64,000 bases of DNA from assembly GCA_035578155.1 (NCBI GenBank), contig JAPWDM010000043.1, positions 886,919 to 950,918 of the forward strand. The letters are read 5' to 3'. Both the position numbers and the translations under genes were made by a program. How positions within the stretch are numbered: the first letter of the stretch is position 1; each line of letters starts with the position of its first letter. The notes beneath the pieces are model-generated. The model was not told the DNA's origin and made no database searches. It worked only from the letters and a program-made list of their open reading frames with translations. This DNA comes from Brachynemurus nebulosus. Taxonomy: Eukaryota; Arthropoda; Insecta; Neuroptera; Myrmeleontidae. Positions 33,509 through 46,511 of the stretch are shown here, one piece after another.

Positions 33509-33909
33509 CAGGCTTGATATCGTAGACATGGCACAGGTGCTCATAGAATTTTGCATTCGGTGACTGTTCAACATAAAAACGCGTGCAAATACACGTGCAA
33601 ATACATGATTCTCTTCATAGTTTTCATTGGTTTTTATAATAAATCCTTTTAGTTTTTAGTAATAAACTTTGTACCTTTAAAGTTGTCTATTATGAGATGG
33701 TCGCCTAATATGAGATAGCAGGTTATTTCGTTTTTATGACCAGATATTTACAATTATGTCCCTCGCACAGATAAGCAGAATCGAAGCATCAAACTTTTTG
33801 CTAGTTTCCCTAAATTGTCGCCGAATGGACATTCTGCGCCAACAAAAATTTGTTTTTTAATGACAAAAACAATTACATGTTGTGTTTTTATGTTATGTAT
33901 TTCCTTTGT

Positions 33910-36900
33910 TTATCGTATAATTATTTTTACAGAGGGCTGTGAAAGCCTAGTTCGTTTTCGTGTCCTCAAATGGTAGGTAGGAGTAGGGACAGAGGGAAGG
34001 GAAAGGACTGTTTGTGTTTGTGTGTGTGTTTGTGTATGTGTGTGGATGTGTCTTTCTATTTTACGTTTCTTGGTGTAGATGTTTTCTGGTTCATCAAATT
34101 GCTCATTAAGATCGGGTGTTCCTGGAACTGCGCGTTTAGATGGTACAGAGGTTGACGGACCTTGTGTGTTATTGAATTGAGGAGGATTGTGCACCAGAGC
34201 GGTAACAGTGACAGTGCGGCAGTTGTTCGATCCCCCCTCTCCATCAGACGAATCTGGATCTGTATGTGTGTTAAGTGTTTGTCTTTCAGTGTTAGTGTAT
34301 TGTGTGTTTATGTATGTGTGTTGTGTGTCAGTAGGATGAGTGTCAGTGTATTGTTCGCTCACTGTAGATGGCTCAGATGGAGTAGAAGCAGGTCTTGTGC
34401 TTTCACATATCGCAGTCGGATTCGTATTACTGAGGAACTTCCGTACTATACGACACGTGTTTATGATCACTGCCTTTTGCATAGTGACATATGTGTATTT
34501 TGGGAGACCCAAGAGGCTCAAACTATTATGTAGTGTGTGTGGAATGACCCCGGTGGCACTGAGCACTATTGGAACGATGTGGACATGTTCCATTCGCCAT
34601 TGTTGTTTTATTTCGGCTGCGAGGTCAGTGTATTTATCCAATTTAACTGCGTGTGTTTTTTGTAAGTTGTGTGTATTTGGAACCGCAATATCGATCAGAT
34701 AGGTTGTCTTAGTGTTTTTCATTACGAAGGTGATATCTGGTCGATTATGATTTATGGTCTTATCTGTAATAATCGACCGATCCCAGTAAAGTCTACAGGA
34801 GTCATTCTCCGCTACTACTTTTGGTGTGAGCTTGTAGTAAGGTGTTTTATCGGTTATAAGGTGGTGCTTAACCGCTAGTTTCTGGTATATGATTTTGCCA
34901 ACCTGGTCGTGACGGTGTTTGTATTCGGACTGAGCGAGCTGAGTACAGGCAGCTGTGATGTGTTGGATCGTTTCAGGTTTGGAATGGCATCTCCGGCATG
35001 AGTCAGATGTTATTGACGAGTCACGAAGTATGTATTTTGAGTAATTCTTTGTATGAATTACTTGATCTTGTATAGCTAGCATGAATCCTTCAGTCTCCGG
35101 GAAAAGACTTCCTTGACTCAACCAGGCGTGCGACGCTGCTTTGTCGACGTTACTCTGATTAAGATCATGTGGATGTCTCCCATGTAAAGGCTTCCGAATC
35201 CATTGCTGAATTTTGTCCTCCTTCGTGACCAAACGGCAAAAACTATCTGGCATTTCTGTGTGTGAGAGGTTTAATGGTGTGTATGCCTTGTCGGCTTGGA
35301 TTATTACATTGTGTAAGTGTGATGTGTGTGTTTTGGTGTAAAAGTATTCTCGCAAGTTATGAACCTGTTTATTATGCGTGTTCCTTATGTCTATAAGACC
35401 TCGACCCCCTTCGGCTCTTGGCAGCGTCAATCGTTCTATCGCTGCTTTGGGATGATGAATTCTGTATTTGGTCATAAGGACGCGGGTCTTGATCTCGATG
35501 TTTGTCAAGTCCGTAGGCGTCCATTTGATTACCCCAAATGAGTATGTTAGCACCGGAATTGCGTAGGTGTTAATTGCTTTGATGGTTTTTTTTCCATCAA
35601 GGTGGGTGCTCAGTAATCTCCGTACACGCGTTAGGTATTGCTGCATCAGGTGTTGTTTTACAGCGCTGTGATCTATACGTTCGTCCTGATTGAATCCGAG
35701 ATACCGGTACGACTCTCCCTCGTCCATGGGCTGCATAACAGACTCTGGTTCGAGTTCGAATGCGACCGCATCTCGTTTTCCTCCAGAACGACATTGTGTT
35801 CGACATTTATCGATTCCGAACTCCATACAGAGGTCTCGCGAAACCTCGTTGGAAAGTCCCAGCAGCTGCTGTAATTGATGTTTAGTAGCTGCATAGATCT
35901 TAATATCATCCATGTACATTAGATGTGAAATGGTATGGCGCGAATTCGTTTGCGTACCTACATTGTAACCGTATTTGGTTTTATTTAACAGGCGAGAAAG
36001 TGGATTCATTGCGAGACAAAACCATAATGGACTCAATGAGTCGCCTTGGAATATGCCGCGTCTTACTTGAATAAGGTCGCTTGTTGTTTTTTCATTACCA
36101 ATACTCAAATGTAAGGTCGTTCGCCAGTCGGACATGATCGTTCCAAGGAAGTTCACGATACTTGGGTGTATTTTGTACAGCTTCAATACTCTCCGCAACC
36201 AGGAGTGCGGGACCGAATCAAATGCCTTTTTATAATCAATAAACGCTGTGTACAGGTTACGTTTTCTCCCTTTCGCTTGTTCCAGTACTACGGAGTCAAT
36301 CAGAAGCTGCTCTTTGCAGCCTTGTGACCTCTTTCGACATCCCTTTTGTTCTTCTGTCAGTATGGTGTTAATCTGACAATGCTCATTGATCTTTTCTGCC
36401 AGACAGGACGTCAAAATCTTATACACTGTAGGCAAGCAGGTGATAGGCCTATAATTCGCAGGATTTTTTGTATCACTGTTTTTAGATTTCATGTATGTGA
36501 TACCCTGCGTTAGGAACTTCGGTGTCAGGTTTGGTGTTCTTATAAATAGTGTAAAGTGTTCAGCGAGATACTTGTGTGTTGATGTAAAGTGTTTGAGCCA
36601 GTAGTTTTGTATGTTGTCGATGCCAGGTGCCTTCCAGTTATGCGAACTCTGTAAAGCTCTGGAGACGTCCTCTGTAGTAATGTCCGTATAGGGCATCTCC
36701 GGAAGATGTTCGTTATTCCTGTACTCTGTATCGATCCAGCTGGCTTTGTCATTATGGTCAATGGTGTTGGACCATATATTCGCCCAGAAACTATGGAGTG
36801 CGTTCTTCTCCGGTAGACCATTACTGTCAGTTGCCGTGTTCGTTAGAGACTGATAAAACCGTCTCTCGTTTCTGCTGAACGCTTGGTTTTGTCGTCTGCG

Positions 36901-37104
36901 TTCAGTACTGGTCTTATATCTTCGTAAGCGCTTCGCTAGTGCTGTTAATTTTTGGTGAAGCGTATCTCTGATCTCTGTGAGTGTTTTATTGGGTTCCTCG
37001 TATTGTGTGTGTACTGTGTGTTTGCGTAATATGTCGTGTATGTATTTGTTGAGCCGTTTGGACCTCGTACCCTTTGGTATTGGGTGATCCTGCCGAGGTT
37101 GCAT
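33910..37104 (-). CDS. Non-LTR retrotransposon ORF: reverse transcriptase plus RLE
   Basis: A 1064-residue open frame. Reverse transcriptase motifs run from NYRPITCLPTVYKI (residue ~216) and FIDYKKAFDS (~288) through RRGIFQGDSLSPL to the catalytic YMDD box (~396). Next come a CCHC knuckle CxxCx7HxxxxC (~702-720) and the restriction-like endonuclease core RPD-x12-D (~787-803, ending YLIDIAVP). A ~165-residue Ser/Thr/His-rich tail ends the ORF. RT followed by CCHC and a PD-(D/E)XK nuclease places it among RLE-type elements (R2/R4-like group), which nick DNA and prime reverse transcription from the target. All key residues look intact. It overlaps the upstream ORF by 160 bp in another frame. Confidence 0.93.
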   Translation of the reverse strand: MQPRQDHPIPKGTRSKRLNKYIHDILRKHTVHTQYEEPNKTLTEIRDTLHQKLTALAKRLRRYKTSTERRRQNQAFSRNERRFYQSLTNTATDSNGLPEKNALHSFWANIWSNTIDHNDKASWIDTEYRNNEHLPEMPYTDITTEDVSRALQSSHNWKAPGIDNIQNYWLKHFTSTHKYLAEHFTLFIRTPNLTPKFLTQGITYMKSKNSDTKNPANYRPITCLPTVYKILTSCLAEKINEHCQINTILTEEQKGCRKRSQGCKEQLLIDSVVLEQAKGRKRNLYTAFIDYKKAFDSVPHSWLRRVLKLYKIHPSIVNFLGTIMSDWRTTLHLSIGNEKTTSDLIQVRRGIFQGDSLSPLWFCLAMNPLSRLLNKTKYGYNVGTQTNSRHTISHLMYMDDIKIYAATKHQLQQLLGLSNEVSRDLCMEFGIDKCRTQCRSGGKRDAVAFELEPESVMQPMDEGESYRYLGFNQDERIDHSAVKQHLMQQYLTRVRRLLSTHLDGKKTIKAINTYAIPVLTYSFGVIKWTPTDLTNIEIKTRVLMTKYRIHHPKAAIERLTLPRAEGGRGLIDIRNTHNKQVHNLREYFYTKTHTSHLHNVIIQADKAYTPLNLSHTEMPDSFCRLVTKEDKIQQWIRKPLHGRHPHDLNQSNVDKAASHAWLSQGSLFPETEGFMLAIQDQVIHTKNYSKYILRDSSITSDSCRRCHSKPETIQHITAACTQLAQSEYKHRHDQVGKIIYQKLAVKHHLITDKTPYYKLTPKVVAENDSCRLYWDRSIITDKTINHNRPDITFVMKNTKTTYLIDIAVPNTHNLQKTHAVKLDKYTDLAAEIKQQWRMEHVHIVPIVLSATGVIPHTLHNSLSLLGLPKYTYVTMQKAVIINTCRIVRKFLSNTNPTAICESTRPASTPSEPSTVSEQYTDTHPTDTQHTYINTQYTNTERQTLNTHTDPDSSDGEGGSNNCRTVTVTALVHNPPQFNNTQGPSTSVPSKRAVPGTPDLNEQFDEPENIYTKKRKIERHIHTHTQTHTQTQTVLSLPSVPTPTYHLRTRKRTRLSQPSVKIIIR

Positions 37105-38144
37105 CGGATGTTGCTGATGCGTTTATTCAATCGTGTTTCCCAGGCAGGAGTTTTGTGTTCCTTCGAGTTGTGCGCTACAGGTGGTGTTACATCGGACCCG
37201 TTACAACGTATAGCTGCAACGGCTCCACAATAGATAGCTGTGTGTAACTCGATAAAATTGTCACATGTTTCCAAGTGTTTAGGCAGTATTGTATTGTTCA
37301 ATATCTCAACGATCTCAGCCAATCTACGTGAGGTGTGTTGTTTAGGCAACAAGTACCTATGTGTGGGGTCCGTCCCTTCAAATTCAGTAAGCGCTGTGTT
37401 AAATTCCAGTTCGATCTTTTGCAGTAAGGTGTCATTTACTGCTGTCTCATGGTGGTCAGGCTCATTCTCGACAAGTTGTTGAGTGTCGTTTTTTGTGGGG
37501 CTCTCCATTTCTGGTGGGCCGTCGTCCTGACTTTCTTCATTTTGAGCAAATTGATGTGCGACTTGTGTTTTAATGGTGTTTATGAGGGAGGAAGGGATGA
37601 GGTTATTGGTAAAAATGACACGTTTTTGGTCTGCCAGTCTCTGTTCAGTAACGCGACTTAGGTGAGGGTAGCTGTGCGCGAACTCTTGATGTAATTTTGT
37701 ACGGTAACCAGTTTTGTCCGTTTCAAGTCTAGTAACTTTGAAGTATGTGCGTACGATGAATTCATTCAGTTCATCTGTCCATTGCATACGCACACGCTTC
37801 TTACCAGCTTTAGTGGTCCCCAAAGGATGCTCCGAGGAAACACTTAAAGTCGGCTGAGCCAAAGGTGTTGGTGGCTCTGTAAGTAGGGCAGTAGTATTTT
37901 GGCTGAAGGTGTTGTTACAGCTGACAGGTGGCTGCCTAGAACCCAGCCTGTCGTCACCGCGATCTAAACTGTCACATTCAGTGGTGACCCTGATGCGCCC
38001 GGTCGCTCCACCGGCAGCGGCATTTTTCCGAGGCTTATTTTTTCTTTTCTCCATCCTAATGGGTTGTCCTTTTAGTCGCCTTTTACGACAAGCAGGACTT
38101 ACTGTGGGCAAATTCTGCAAAGTGAAGCCCCCACCCACAGGGCG

Positions 38145-38180
<36 letters not shown>

Positions 38181-38198
38181 GTTGGCATTAGTCTTCAT
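36945..38198 (-). CDS. Non-LTR retrotransposon N-terminal ORF (Myb-like DNA-binding)
   Basis: A 417-residue frame. It opens with poly-Asn (residues ~6-17, from an ATT microsatellite), then a basic region, then a Myb-like domain at ~131-200 (VRMQWTDELNEFIVRTYF ... RLADQKRVIF). Such N-terminal DNA-binding domains help RLE-type elements find their target. The match to RT-ORF relatives (RLNKRISNIRCNLGRITQYQ) stops near residue 368, and the natural continuation (KGTRSKRLNKYIHDILRK) lies in the next ORF's frame. The element's single protein is therefore split by a frameshift near 37,075, either a mutation or, less likely, programmed. Confidence 0.85.
38150..38180. repeat. (ATT)n microsatellite inside the N-terminal ORF
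   Basis: About ten ATT units encode the Asn run near the start of the minus-strand ORF. Length changes here would stay in frame. Confidence 0.95.
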
Positions 38199-38220
38199 AT
38201 TTTATTGACATTTCAAAAGG

Positions 38221-39493
38221 TCGTTCAATCATTAAAATTTTTCTGTGGTTTTCATAATCTTCATTTCATTTTACGAGAATAAATTTGCCGCCAAAAATAA
38301 AATGCTTCACCAATTTCATTATTCTCACTAATATTATAGTTAAATAAACTATTGTCCTAAATTTTTTTAATAGAAAATTTAAAAAAAAATATTCACGCCA
38401 ATGAAATATTGACACTTAATTTTTTATTTACAAATATAGTTGTCAATTGTCTCTACAAAGATTCGTAATAGTTGCTATAAATATTTATAATATTTATTCA
38501 TGGCATTCTATGTTATAACATAGAAATATAAATTTCACCTATATTATCCGAATTTTATGTTTTATTTACTGTATTTTTATTCTTTAATTCTTTTAAATTG
38601 ATCGTGCAAAAAATATTATACAATACACGATGCGTTAAGTGCACTTACTGATCTCGAAAATTGCAAGAACTCGACCCTGCGGGTTTCGTTTTTGCAACAT
38701 TTTCTCGATCAGTAAAAGCAACTTACCGAACTTATATTGTAAAATACTATTAAGTTATTTGTTTTAAATTATTCATGGATAACTATCACTTGTATTGTAA
38801 CGTTACTGCCGAAATAAATAGAAATAAATATTGTATATCTACCTTTTTTCACGCGTGAGAAAAAGTAGAGAAATAATATACCCTGCTTCAAATACAATTG
38901 ATCATGAGTCAAAGTTAAAAAATTAAATAATTCTTATATTCAAAACAAATCAATCTTCTATTCTTTTCCAAAAACAAACTGCAAATTTAAAATTTACGTA
39001 AGTGCAATACTGAAAAAGATAAAGCCAAGAAAACGTAAATTATTTAAATTTATAAATGATGAAATATGGTTAAATTTAAGTGAAATAGACCATAATTATA
39101 TTCTTTTCTACGGTAGTCAGTTTCAGTATTATCATAGGAAACATAAAGTTCACTTTTTAGTTCAGAATTGCAAAAATACTTATTAATAGGATGCAAATGA
39201 TGTTGGCACTGACTTTTATCAAAGAAATATCTTCTAATAAAATTAATTTCTGTGCTGTAGATAAAGCCAGTCTGCGTTACGTATTATTAAAATAAAACTA
39301 CAAGCTGCGTTATTCCTTGCGGAATTTATACGTACCTACTTGCAAGCGCCCGACATAATCGCAGCTTAAAATATTATACTTTGACGAGAAACGAGAATTT
39401 CGTTTCTGTATTACCAAAGATTCTAAAATCCTTTACTACATAAAATTTTTTATTTTTATACTCTTTTAATTAGTTTATGAAACAAGTTTTCTA
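38221..39493. other. AT-rich spacer with a short foldback
   Basis: TACTGATCTCGAAAATTGCAA (about 38,645) is imperfectly inverted as TTGCAACATTTTCTCGATCAGTA (about 38,694-38,717), giving a ~20-bp-arm stem. No gene is supported. Confidence 0.5.
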
Positions 39494-40537
<1,044 letters not shown>

Positions 40538-42003
40538 AAGAAGGATATATATTATATAAACATATCATCAATAAATACTAATATTTACAAAAAATGCGCT
40601 CAAGTATTTACTAAAATTTGTGACTCTGTACGTCATTCTGATTGATTCAGACTACACTATTTTATTTACATATATTTTATTTACTGAGTAGTAGTTACTG
40701 TAAATTCTCCTATATCTTTTTTGTATAATTTATATTTTAAATACTGTAAATTAGTTTTTTAATAGTACATAATATACTGAACAAACTACAATGCATTCTG
40801 TAAAAAAAATTGTATTTATTTTATAAATAATAATTGTACCGTCTACAGAATAGTTTTTTTAGAAAACATAAGAACCTAAGTGTATTTATTAATAGCAGTC
40901 TAAAGTAATAATATTAAGAAATTAAAACTAGTCTATTCGCTATCAAAGAATTTTTAATAATAATTAATTGATCAATCAACTAACCAAAATCATTTCAAGA
41001 GCAAAATTAAATTTGATTTTTTCTTTGAATTTTTTTAAATAATAATTTTAAACAAAAAGCGTATTATGTATGTACACGTACGTTTAATATTATTTGCTCA
41101 TATGTCTTTCAAGTGCCAATATTTTTAATTAGGTATATAATTTCAAATCGTACGAAAATAATTTAAATTAATACAGTATTAGTCATAGTTCGTATGCGTA
41201 CTAGTACATTCTAGTTTGTGATAACTAAAAATATTGTAATATTTATAATTTTTATTTAATATGTATTTTATTTCCAAAGTAGAATACTTCTATTTAATCC
41301 ACATGTAAATAAGTAAAATAAAAAAATTTAGTAATACATTTTATTATGTGAGTTTTATTTTTATTCTTAGTTATAATTTTTCCTAAAGAAACAAACTCAT
41401 TAAAATCACAGATTTTCATAAAATAACTGATAATTAACAGACATGAACATTTTACAGCATTTTAAGTGATTTTATTAGAATCTTTGAAATTCTATGAGAA
41501 CTATGAGTTTGTTTTATTAAGGTTTGTTATAAAATTTTATTTGTAGTCCAAAATAACTGTAAGCTGCACCTCTACAAAAATAATAGTCTTTGTCTTTGAG
41601 TGGTATGATTTTGATTTTTAATACGAATAGAAATTTATTAACAAAAGTTTAAGTTTATGAATTACAATAGTCGTATAATAATCTGAGATCATAATTTTTC
41701 TTGTAAGTACCTAAATTGAAACATTTTTCTTTTAAATCAAGTAAGCTAAAATGTAGAAGCTATTCCATTTATTTAAAAATAAGAGTAAAATCTTAATTAG
41801 AAACCAAAAGAGTTGGTGTTTTATTTAGGGATCGAGACATATTCGGCAAATATAAAAGAATTTTTTAGTTGTAAACAAATAAGAATGGTACATCTATGTA
41901 CACGACGAGATTTTTTACCGTATGGTAAGTATGGCAAATGGTTGTCAATGATTACTATCTAGCGTGCATTTCAGTACTTTTTTTTGTAAGTGTTCTAATT
42001 ATA
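40538..42003. other. AT-rich spacer, nothing recognised
   Basis: Very low GC with no supportable gene, RNA or repeat boundary. Confidence 0.45.
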
Positions 42004-42007
42004 TCAT

Positions 42008-42831
42008 ACTAGCTGTTACCCGCGGCTTCGCTCGCGTGGCTTTTGAAATTATGGCATCTAATTAAAACATATAAAGTGTACTTTCATCACGTCGCTATTA
42101 CGCGTCGAGTAGGTATTATTACTTTTTTCTTTGGAATTTTCCCACAGAAATACAATATTTTCCCCGGGCAAAAAATAGACTATAACATTCTTTTAACAAC
42201 ATGCCAAGTTCAAATGAAATCAATGATTCTTTTTTATACTGTTTTAAATATATTTTTTCCCATGGGAATAAGACTTTCCGCGGGAGTTAGATACTTTCCC
42301 GGGATAGAAAGTAGTCTGTGTTCTTTCTCATCGTCTCTGTAAACAATATGCAAAGTTTGAAATCAATCATGCTTTTTTTTTAATAGTCAGTTGTTATTTC
42401 ATTGTTTCGTTTTAAATAAATTTTTCCCTCGGGAATGAGATATTTTATCGGGATAAAAAATAACCTATGTTTATCGCTGTATATCGTCATATTTGTCTAT
42501 CATCATTTTTTGTTTCATTTAAAATATATTTTTCCACAGGCAAGAAATTTCCCAGGGTATAAAGTAGTTTGTGTCCTTTCTCATCCCTTCTGTTAGCAAT
42601 ATACAAAGTTTAAAATCATTCATCCGTTTTTTAATAGTAGCTGTTGTAATTTAATGCATATTCCCTCGGGAATGAAATTTTTTCCCGAAATAAAAAGTAG
42701 CCTATAACCGTCTCTGGCCCACAAACAACGTCTGTGCAAAGTTTCAAGTTGATTGGTTAAGCTGTTGAGGCGTGAAAGCCAGTCAAACAAACAAACAAAC
42801 TCACTTTCGCATTTATAATATTAGTAAGGAT
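42008..42831 (+). repeat. Interspersed repeat, 'CCCGCGGCTTCGCT' family, plus orientation
   Basis: It starts ACTAGCTGTTACCCGCGGCT, continues TCGCTCGCGTGG, and ends after an (ACAA)n run with TTCGCATTTATAATATTAGT. Between them a ~110-180-bp module with TTTTCCC..GGGAATGAGA..CGGGATAAAAAGTAGCCTAT recurs about five times with drift. The same family lies inverted at 27,951-28,736. Such ends are common in insect genomes; the class is not settled here. Confidence 0.7.
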
Positions 42832-43529
42832 TAAACAGTATAGACTAAATACTAACCACATTAACTATTAATACGCCCTATGAAATAACTTGCCGTGCTT
42901 CCATACGGTCAAAAACTAAGGGCAATCATACAATAAAATGTTGTAAGACGTAAGGAGACGCTGTCTAGTCAGGACTGTGAAGAGAAATGGCAGGCCCTGG
43001 AAATAAACCGTATTTATTAAAAATTTCCTCCCAAAAAAATAAGTGGTGAACAAAAAAAATCTTAATTTTTCCCGGGCCCTCTGCCGACAGCTACGAGCTG
43101 CCTTCTCAAATCTGGGCAACGGGACCGCAACCGTGGCTACCACACCCTCTCGGTGGGGCTGTATCTAGTGATTCTGACTGAAACTTTGTGTAGTTTTATA
43201 ATTTAACCACTCATAGCATGTAGGTATTTTTGAATATCACCAAAATTTGCTAAAAAAAACAACATCCGTTTTAATATAAAGGGTTTTGCTATCTAGTGGC
43301 CCGGGATAAAACTTTATGTAATTTTCTAGTTAAATCATTCATCAGGATTATTCGTAGTAATACCGCTTGCAAGCGGTTGAAAGCAAATATCGCTCGACTG
43401 CTTGCAAGCACATGCTTAAAAACGAGCACACTTAGCTTGCTACCAAGGTCGGTAAAATTGGCGGCTCGTGTATTATAACCAAGGATATGCGCTTTCAGGA
43501 ACATCAAACTAGCTTTCTTAATTTTGTCG
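42832..43529. other. Eroded repeat mosaic
   Basis: 42,985-43,150 contains GC-rich pieces (CCCGGGCCCTCTGCCGACAG, 'gaacaaaaaaaatcttaatt') related to the CAGRGCCGG MITE family. A TATCTAGTG..TTTATGTA.TTTT block at about 43,150 recurs at about 43,290. No gene is supported. Confidence 0.4.
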
Positions 43530-45470
43530 TTATTTATATATTAAATCTATACGCCTGGATTTTTGGGCAAAGGTTTCAATAATATTAGTATAGAAATTAG
43601 GTTGTGATTGTAACTTTTTAAGCAGAGTTTGTTCAATTGAAATTAAAGCTAGATTACTCAGTCTTTCATCTTTCATAGTATTTCTTGAATACGTTTTTAT
43701 ACGTTTTAATGCCGAAAAAGAACGTTCAACAGAAGAAGTAGTAGAAGGAAACGTACAAACAAACTGACACAATTTTAAAACCTCAGGAAACACGTTTGAA
43801 AAATTATTTTTATACAAACGGTTTAAAAGACTATTTACACTTTTATCTTGAAATAGTTCATTTTTATATACAACAGTCAATTCATTTGTTAATCTAATTT
43901 CGTCGAAATATTTTCCATAATTATTCATTAAATTAGTTAAAGGAATTTTAGGGAAGTTATCAGCATATGTAGGAAATAGTTTAGAATTAAGAAGCTCAAG
44001 GAATTTTAATTTATTTAAACTTTCAAGCCGAGACTGTAGTTGCACAATAACTGTACATATCAATTGTTTCGAAGTATAGAGACCTTAAATAGCTTTTTAT
44101 ATCTGTAAATCCTAAAGTACTTAATGACTTTCTAAAAGATTTTTCATCAGGTTTGCAAGAATTAGATTCCACTTCAGAGTAAATTTTTTCAAAATCCTCT
44201 CGCTGTTTTAATAAAATATGTTTTAATTTTCTATATGTTTAATACAAAATGAAATATCATATTCTTTACTTTGTAAAATACTAAATAAAATATCTGTCTG
44301 AGTAAATATTGCAGCAAAAGTCCTAAGGAGAAAAAAGTTTTTGAAATTTTTGAAAAAATTATTAAAGCCAGTTGCTAACATTACAGTTTCGTTATCCCAT
44401 TCTAAAGGTTCATCAACAATCTGAAACAAATTTTGTGCGGTTTGAAAAGGTAAATAAGGTAAATATAATTTTCAAATCTACGTTGCAAATCGATTCAAAA
44501 TAAGTTTCTAAATCAGCTTCATAAGTTAAAATCATATTTATTAAACGTGAGTTATAATGCCAGCGAGTTAGTGTGGCCTGTGGAAATTTTTTTTAAATTA
44601 ATTCATTAAGAAAATGTGTACGCTTAGTGGAATGAGAAAAAAAGGATGCCAAACCATTTACTGTTGAGAAAAATACTTTACATTCTTTTAGATGCTGAAC
44701 AGATTGGGGATAATACTAAATTCAAAACATGTGCGCAACAGCAACAATGAATGAATAAAGCCTGGGGAAACACCTCTTTTACTTTTGCTTGGGTGCCATT
44801 TAAATCACCAGACATTACCGCCGCACCGTCATATCTTTGAGCTACTAATTTATCACCACAATTTAAATCTCTTACAATATCAATAACATGTTTCGAAATG
44901 ACATTAGCCGTTCTATTGGCACTGACATTAACAAACCTCAAATCGCTCAACTGTAGTTCCATCAGGCAAAACATATCGGACACAAGTTGAAAGTTGTGAT
45001 TTCATACTAATGTCTGTGGTTTCATCGACAAGAATTGAAACAAAATTTGTTTCCTGAATTTCATCTTTCATTTGTTGTAATATTATTTTGTTTATGCATA
45101 CAATCAAGTCATTCTGTATGCTTTTAGACGTTCCTGAAAATACATGTGAGTTTTCTGAGTGGTTTCTCAGTTTTTCGTCATAACGAGACAGTAAATTTAG
45201 AAGTGCTAAATAATTTCCTAGATTGGAAGAATCTGAACTTTCGTCATGTCCACGAAACGCAAGACCTTGCATAGCCAAAAAACAAACAGAATCAATTAAT
45301 CGTTTCATAACTTCCCTATTATTAGTAACTTTTTTATTGTATTCTGAAATAGAAATTTTTTTCTGTCCATCAAGTAACAAATCATCAACATTTCTTGGCC
45401 GAAAAGATTTTTTTAATAATTGCTGAATAATGTAACCATCATTTTTTAAATTTTAAACAATCAGCCATTT
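43530..45470 (-). pseudogene. hAT transposase pseudogene, DUF4371/ZMYM-type
   Basis: Four consecutive minus-strand fragments read as one protein. 45,380-44,928 has FVSILVDETTDISMKSQLSTC (the DETTD start of the DUF4371 hAT core). 44,983-44,678 has ANRTANVISKHVIDIVRDLN then AQRYDGAAVMSG and ...FIHCCCCAHVLNLV (the hAT CxxH region). 44,429-44,223 is a middle piece. 44,063-43,530 has SSVERSFSALKRIKTYSRNT (C-terminal dimerisation domain). Frameshifts or stops separate the pieces, and the N-terminal zinc finger is not visible. This is a decayed copy of a family often annotated as 'zinc finger MYM-type 1-like'. TIRs were not located. Confidence 0.87.
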
Positions 45471-46511
45471 TAAATAATTGTTTGAAAAACGACAACAACG
45501 AAAACAGCAAAAAATAACAGAGTACAGAAACAAAAAAAAGACTAAAAAACCAAAAAATTAAAGGAAGAAAACAAACTATAAAATAATAAAAATTAAAACA
45601 GTAAATAATGAAAGAAGAATTAAAAAATTTGGAAATAACTAAAAGTTTAATACTTTATAATTCAGTTTTAACAGCAATAAAGAAATAGTATTTAGGATTA
45701 TACATATCGCACCATTAGTTCAATAGGGTGATATGTGCAAATTTTTAATTTTGAGATATTTGAGAATAAAGATTTTAAAAATTCATATAAATGAAACTAG
45801 TGCATGAAATTTTTTGAAAATTTAGAAATTTTTTATTCTTACACTCGCTCTTTACTTATTATAATAATTAAATTTTCTTTAGTTCAATTAGGAAATTTTT
45901 TTTTGCAGTTATAACCGCGAAAATCAATAGCATAACAAAAAGAAAATTGATTATATAGTGAGAGCAATGTGGTTACAAAGGCATTTGTAACTTCTATGCA
46001 ATCATTTTCTTCGTATAAGGAATTACTTTTAAAATTTTTGGAAACATATGATATGTAAAAAGAAGGAAATGTGGAAGCGGTGTTTATTTTTCAAAAGTTA
46101 AATTATCAACTTAATGTGGCAAAATATTTGCATACATATATATTCTCACATTTTATGTAAAAGATAAATTATGTATTTAAAATAACATTTTTAGATATAC
46201 ATTTTTAAATAAATGCTTGTACCTTCTAATATTTTATTTAAAAATTAAATAGTTTTTCTTGAAAATATAACATGCTTATATTTCTTTATTTTTTATTTCA
46301 TTTTATTTTTTAAATTTTATTGTAAATAAGCTTAACTTAATTGAAACAGAAATATAAGTGCTTTGCGCTTTTTTTATTTAATAGTTACAAATAGATTTTC
46401 TTGATTATTGAAATTGTTAAAAATAGGTAATTTATAATTTTTACTGAATTGTTTTCAAAAGCTTCCTTAGGCTAGTCTTCAAATCCAGAAGAAAATCTTC
46501 GGCCTTGTAAT

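Larger units (their letters stand above)
33630..38220 (-). mobile_element. RLE-type non-LTR retrotransposon, nearly complete
   Basis: The two overlapping ORFs and short flanks make one element read right to left. The 5' end is close to 38,200, where only a few bases precede the first ATG. 3' of the stop codon at 33,910 the sequence becomes AT-rich and I cannot fix the end; no poly-A tail is evident. Coding regions are much more GC-rich than the flanks, as expected for a transferred or recently inserted element. Boundaries are approximate. Confidence 0.75.

Noticed and set aside
33970..38208. Many plus-strand and other-frame open frames of 60-120 codons
   Set aside because: They lie inside the retrotransposon ORFs read in wrong frames and show no domains.
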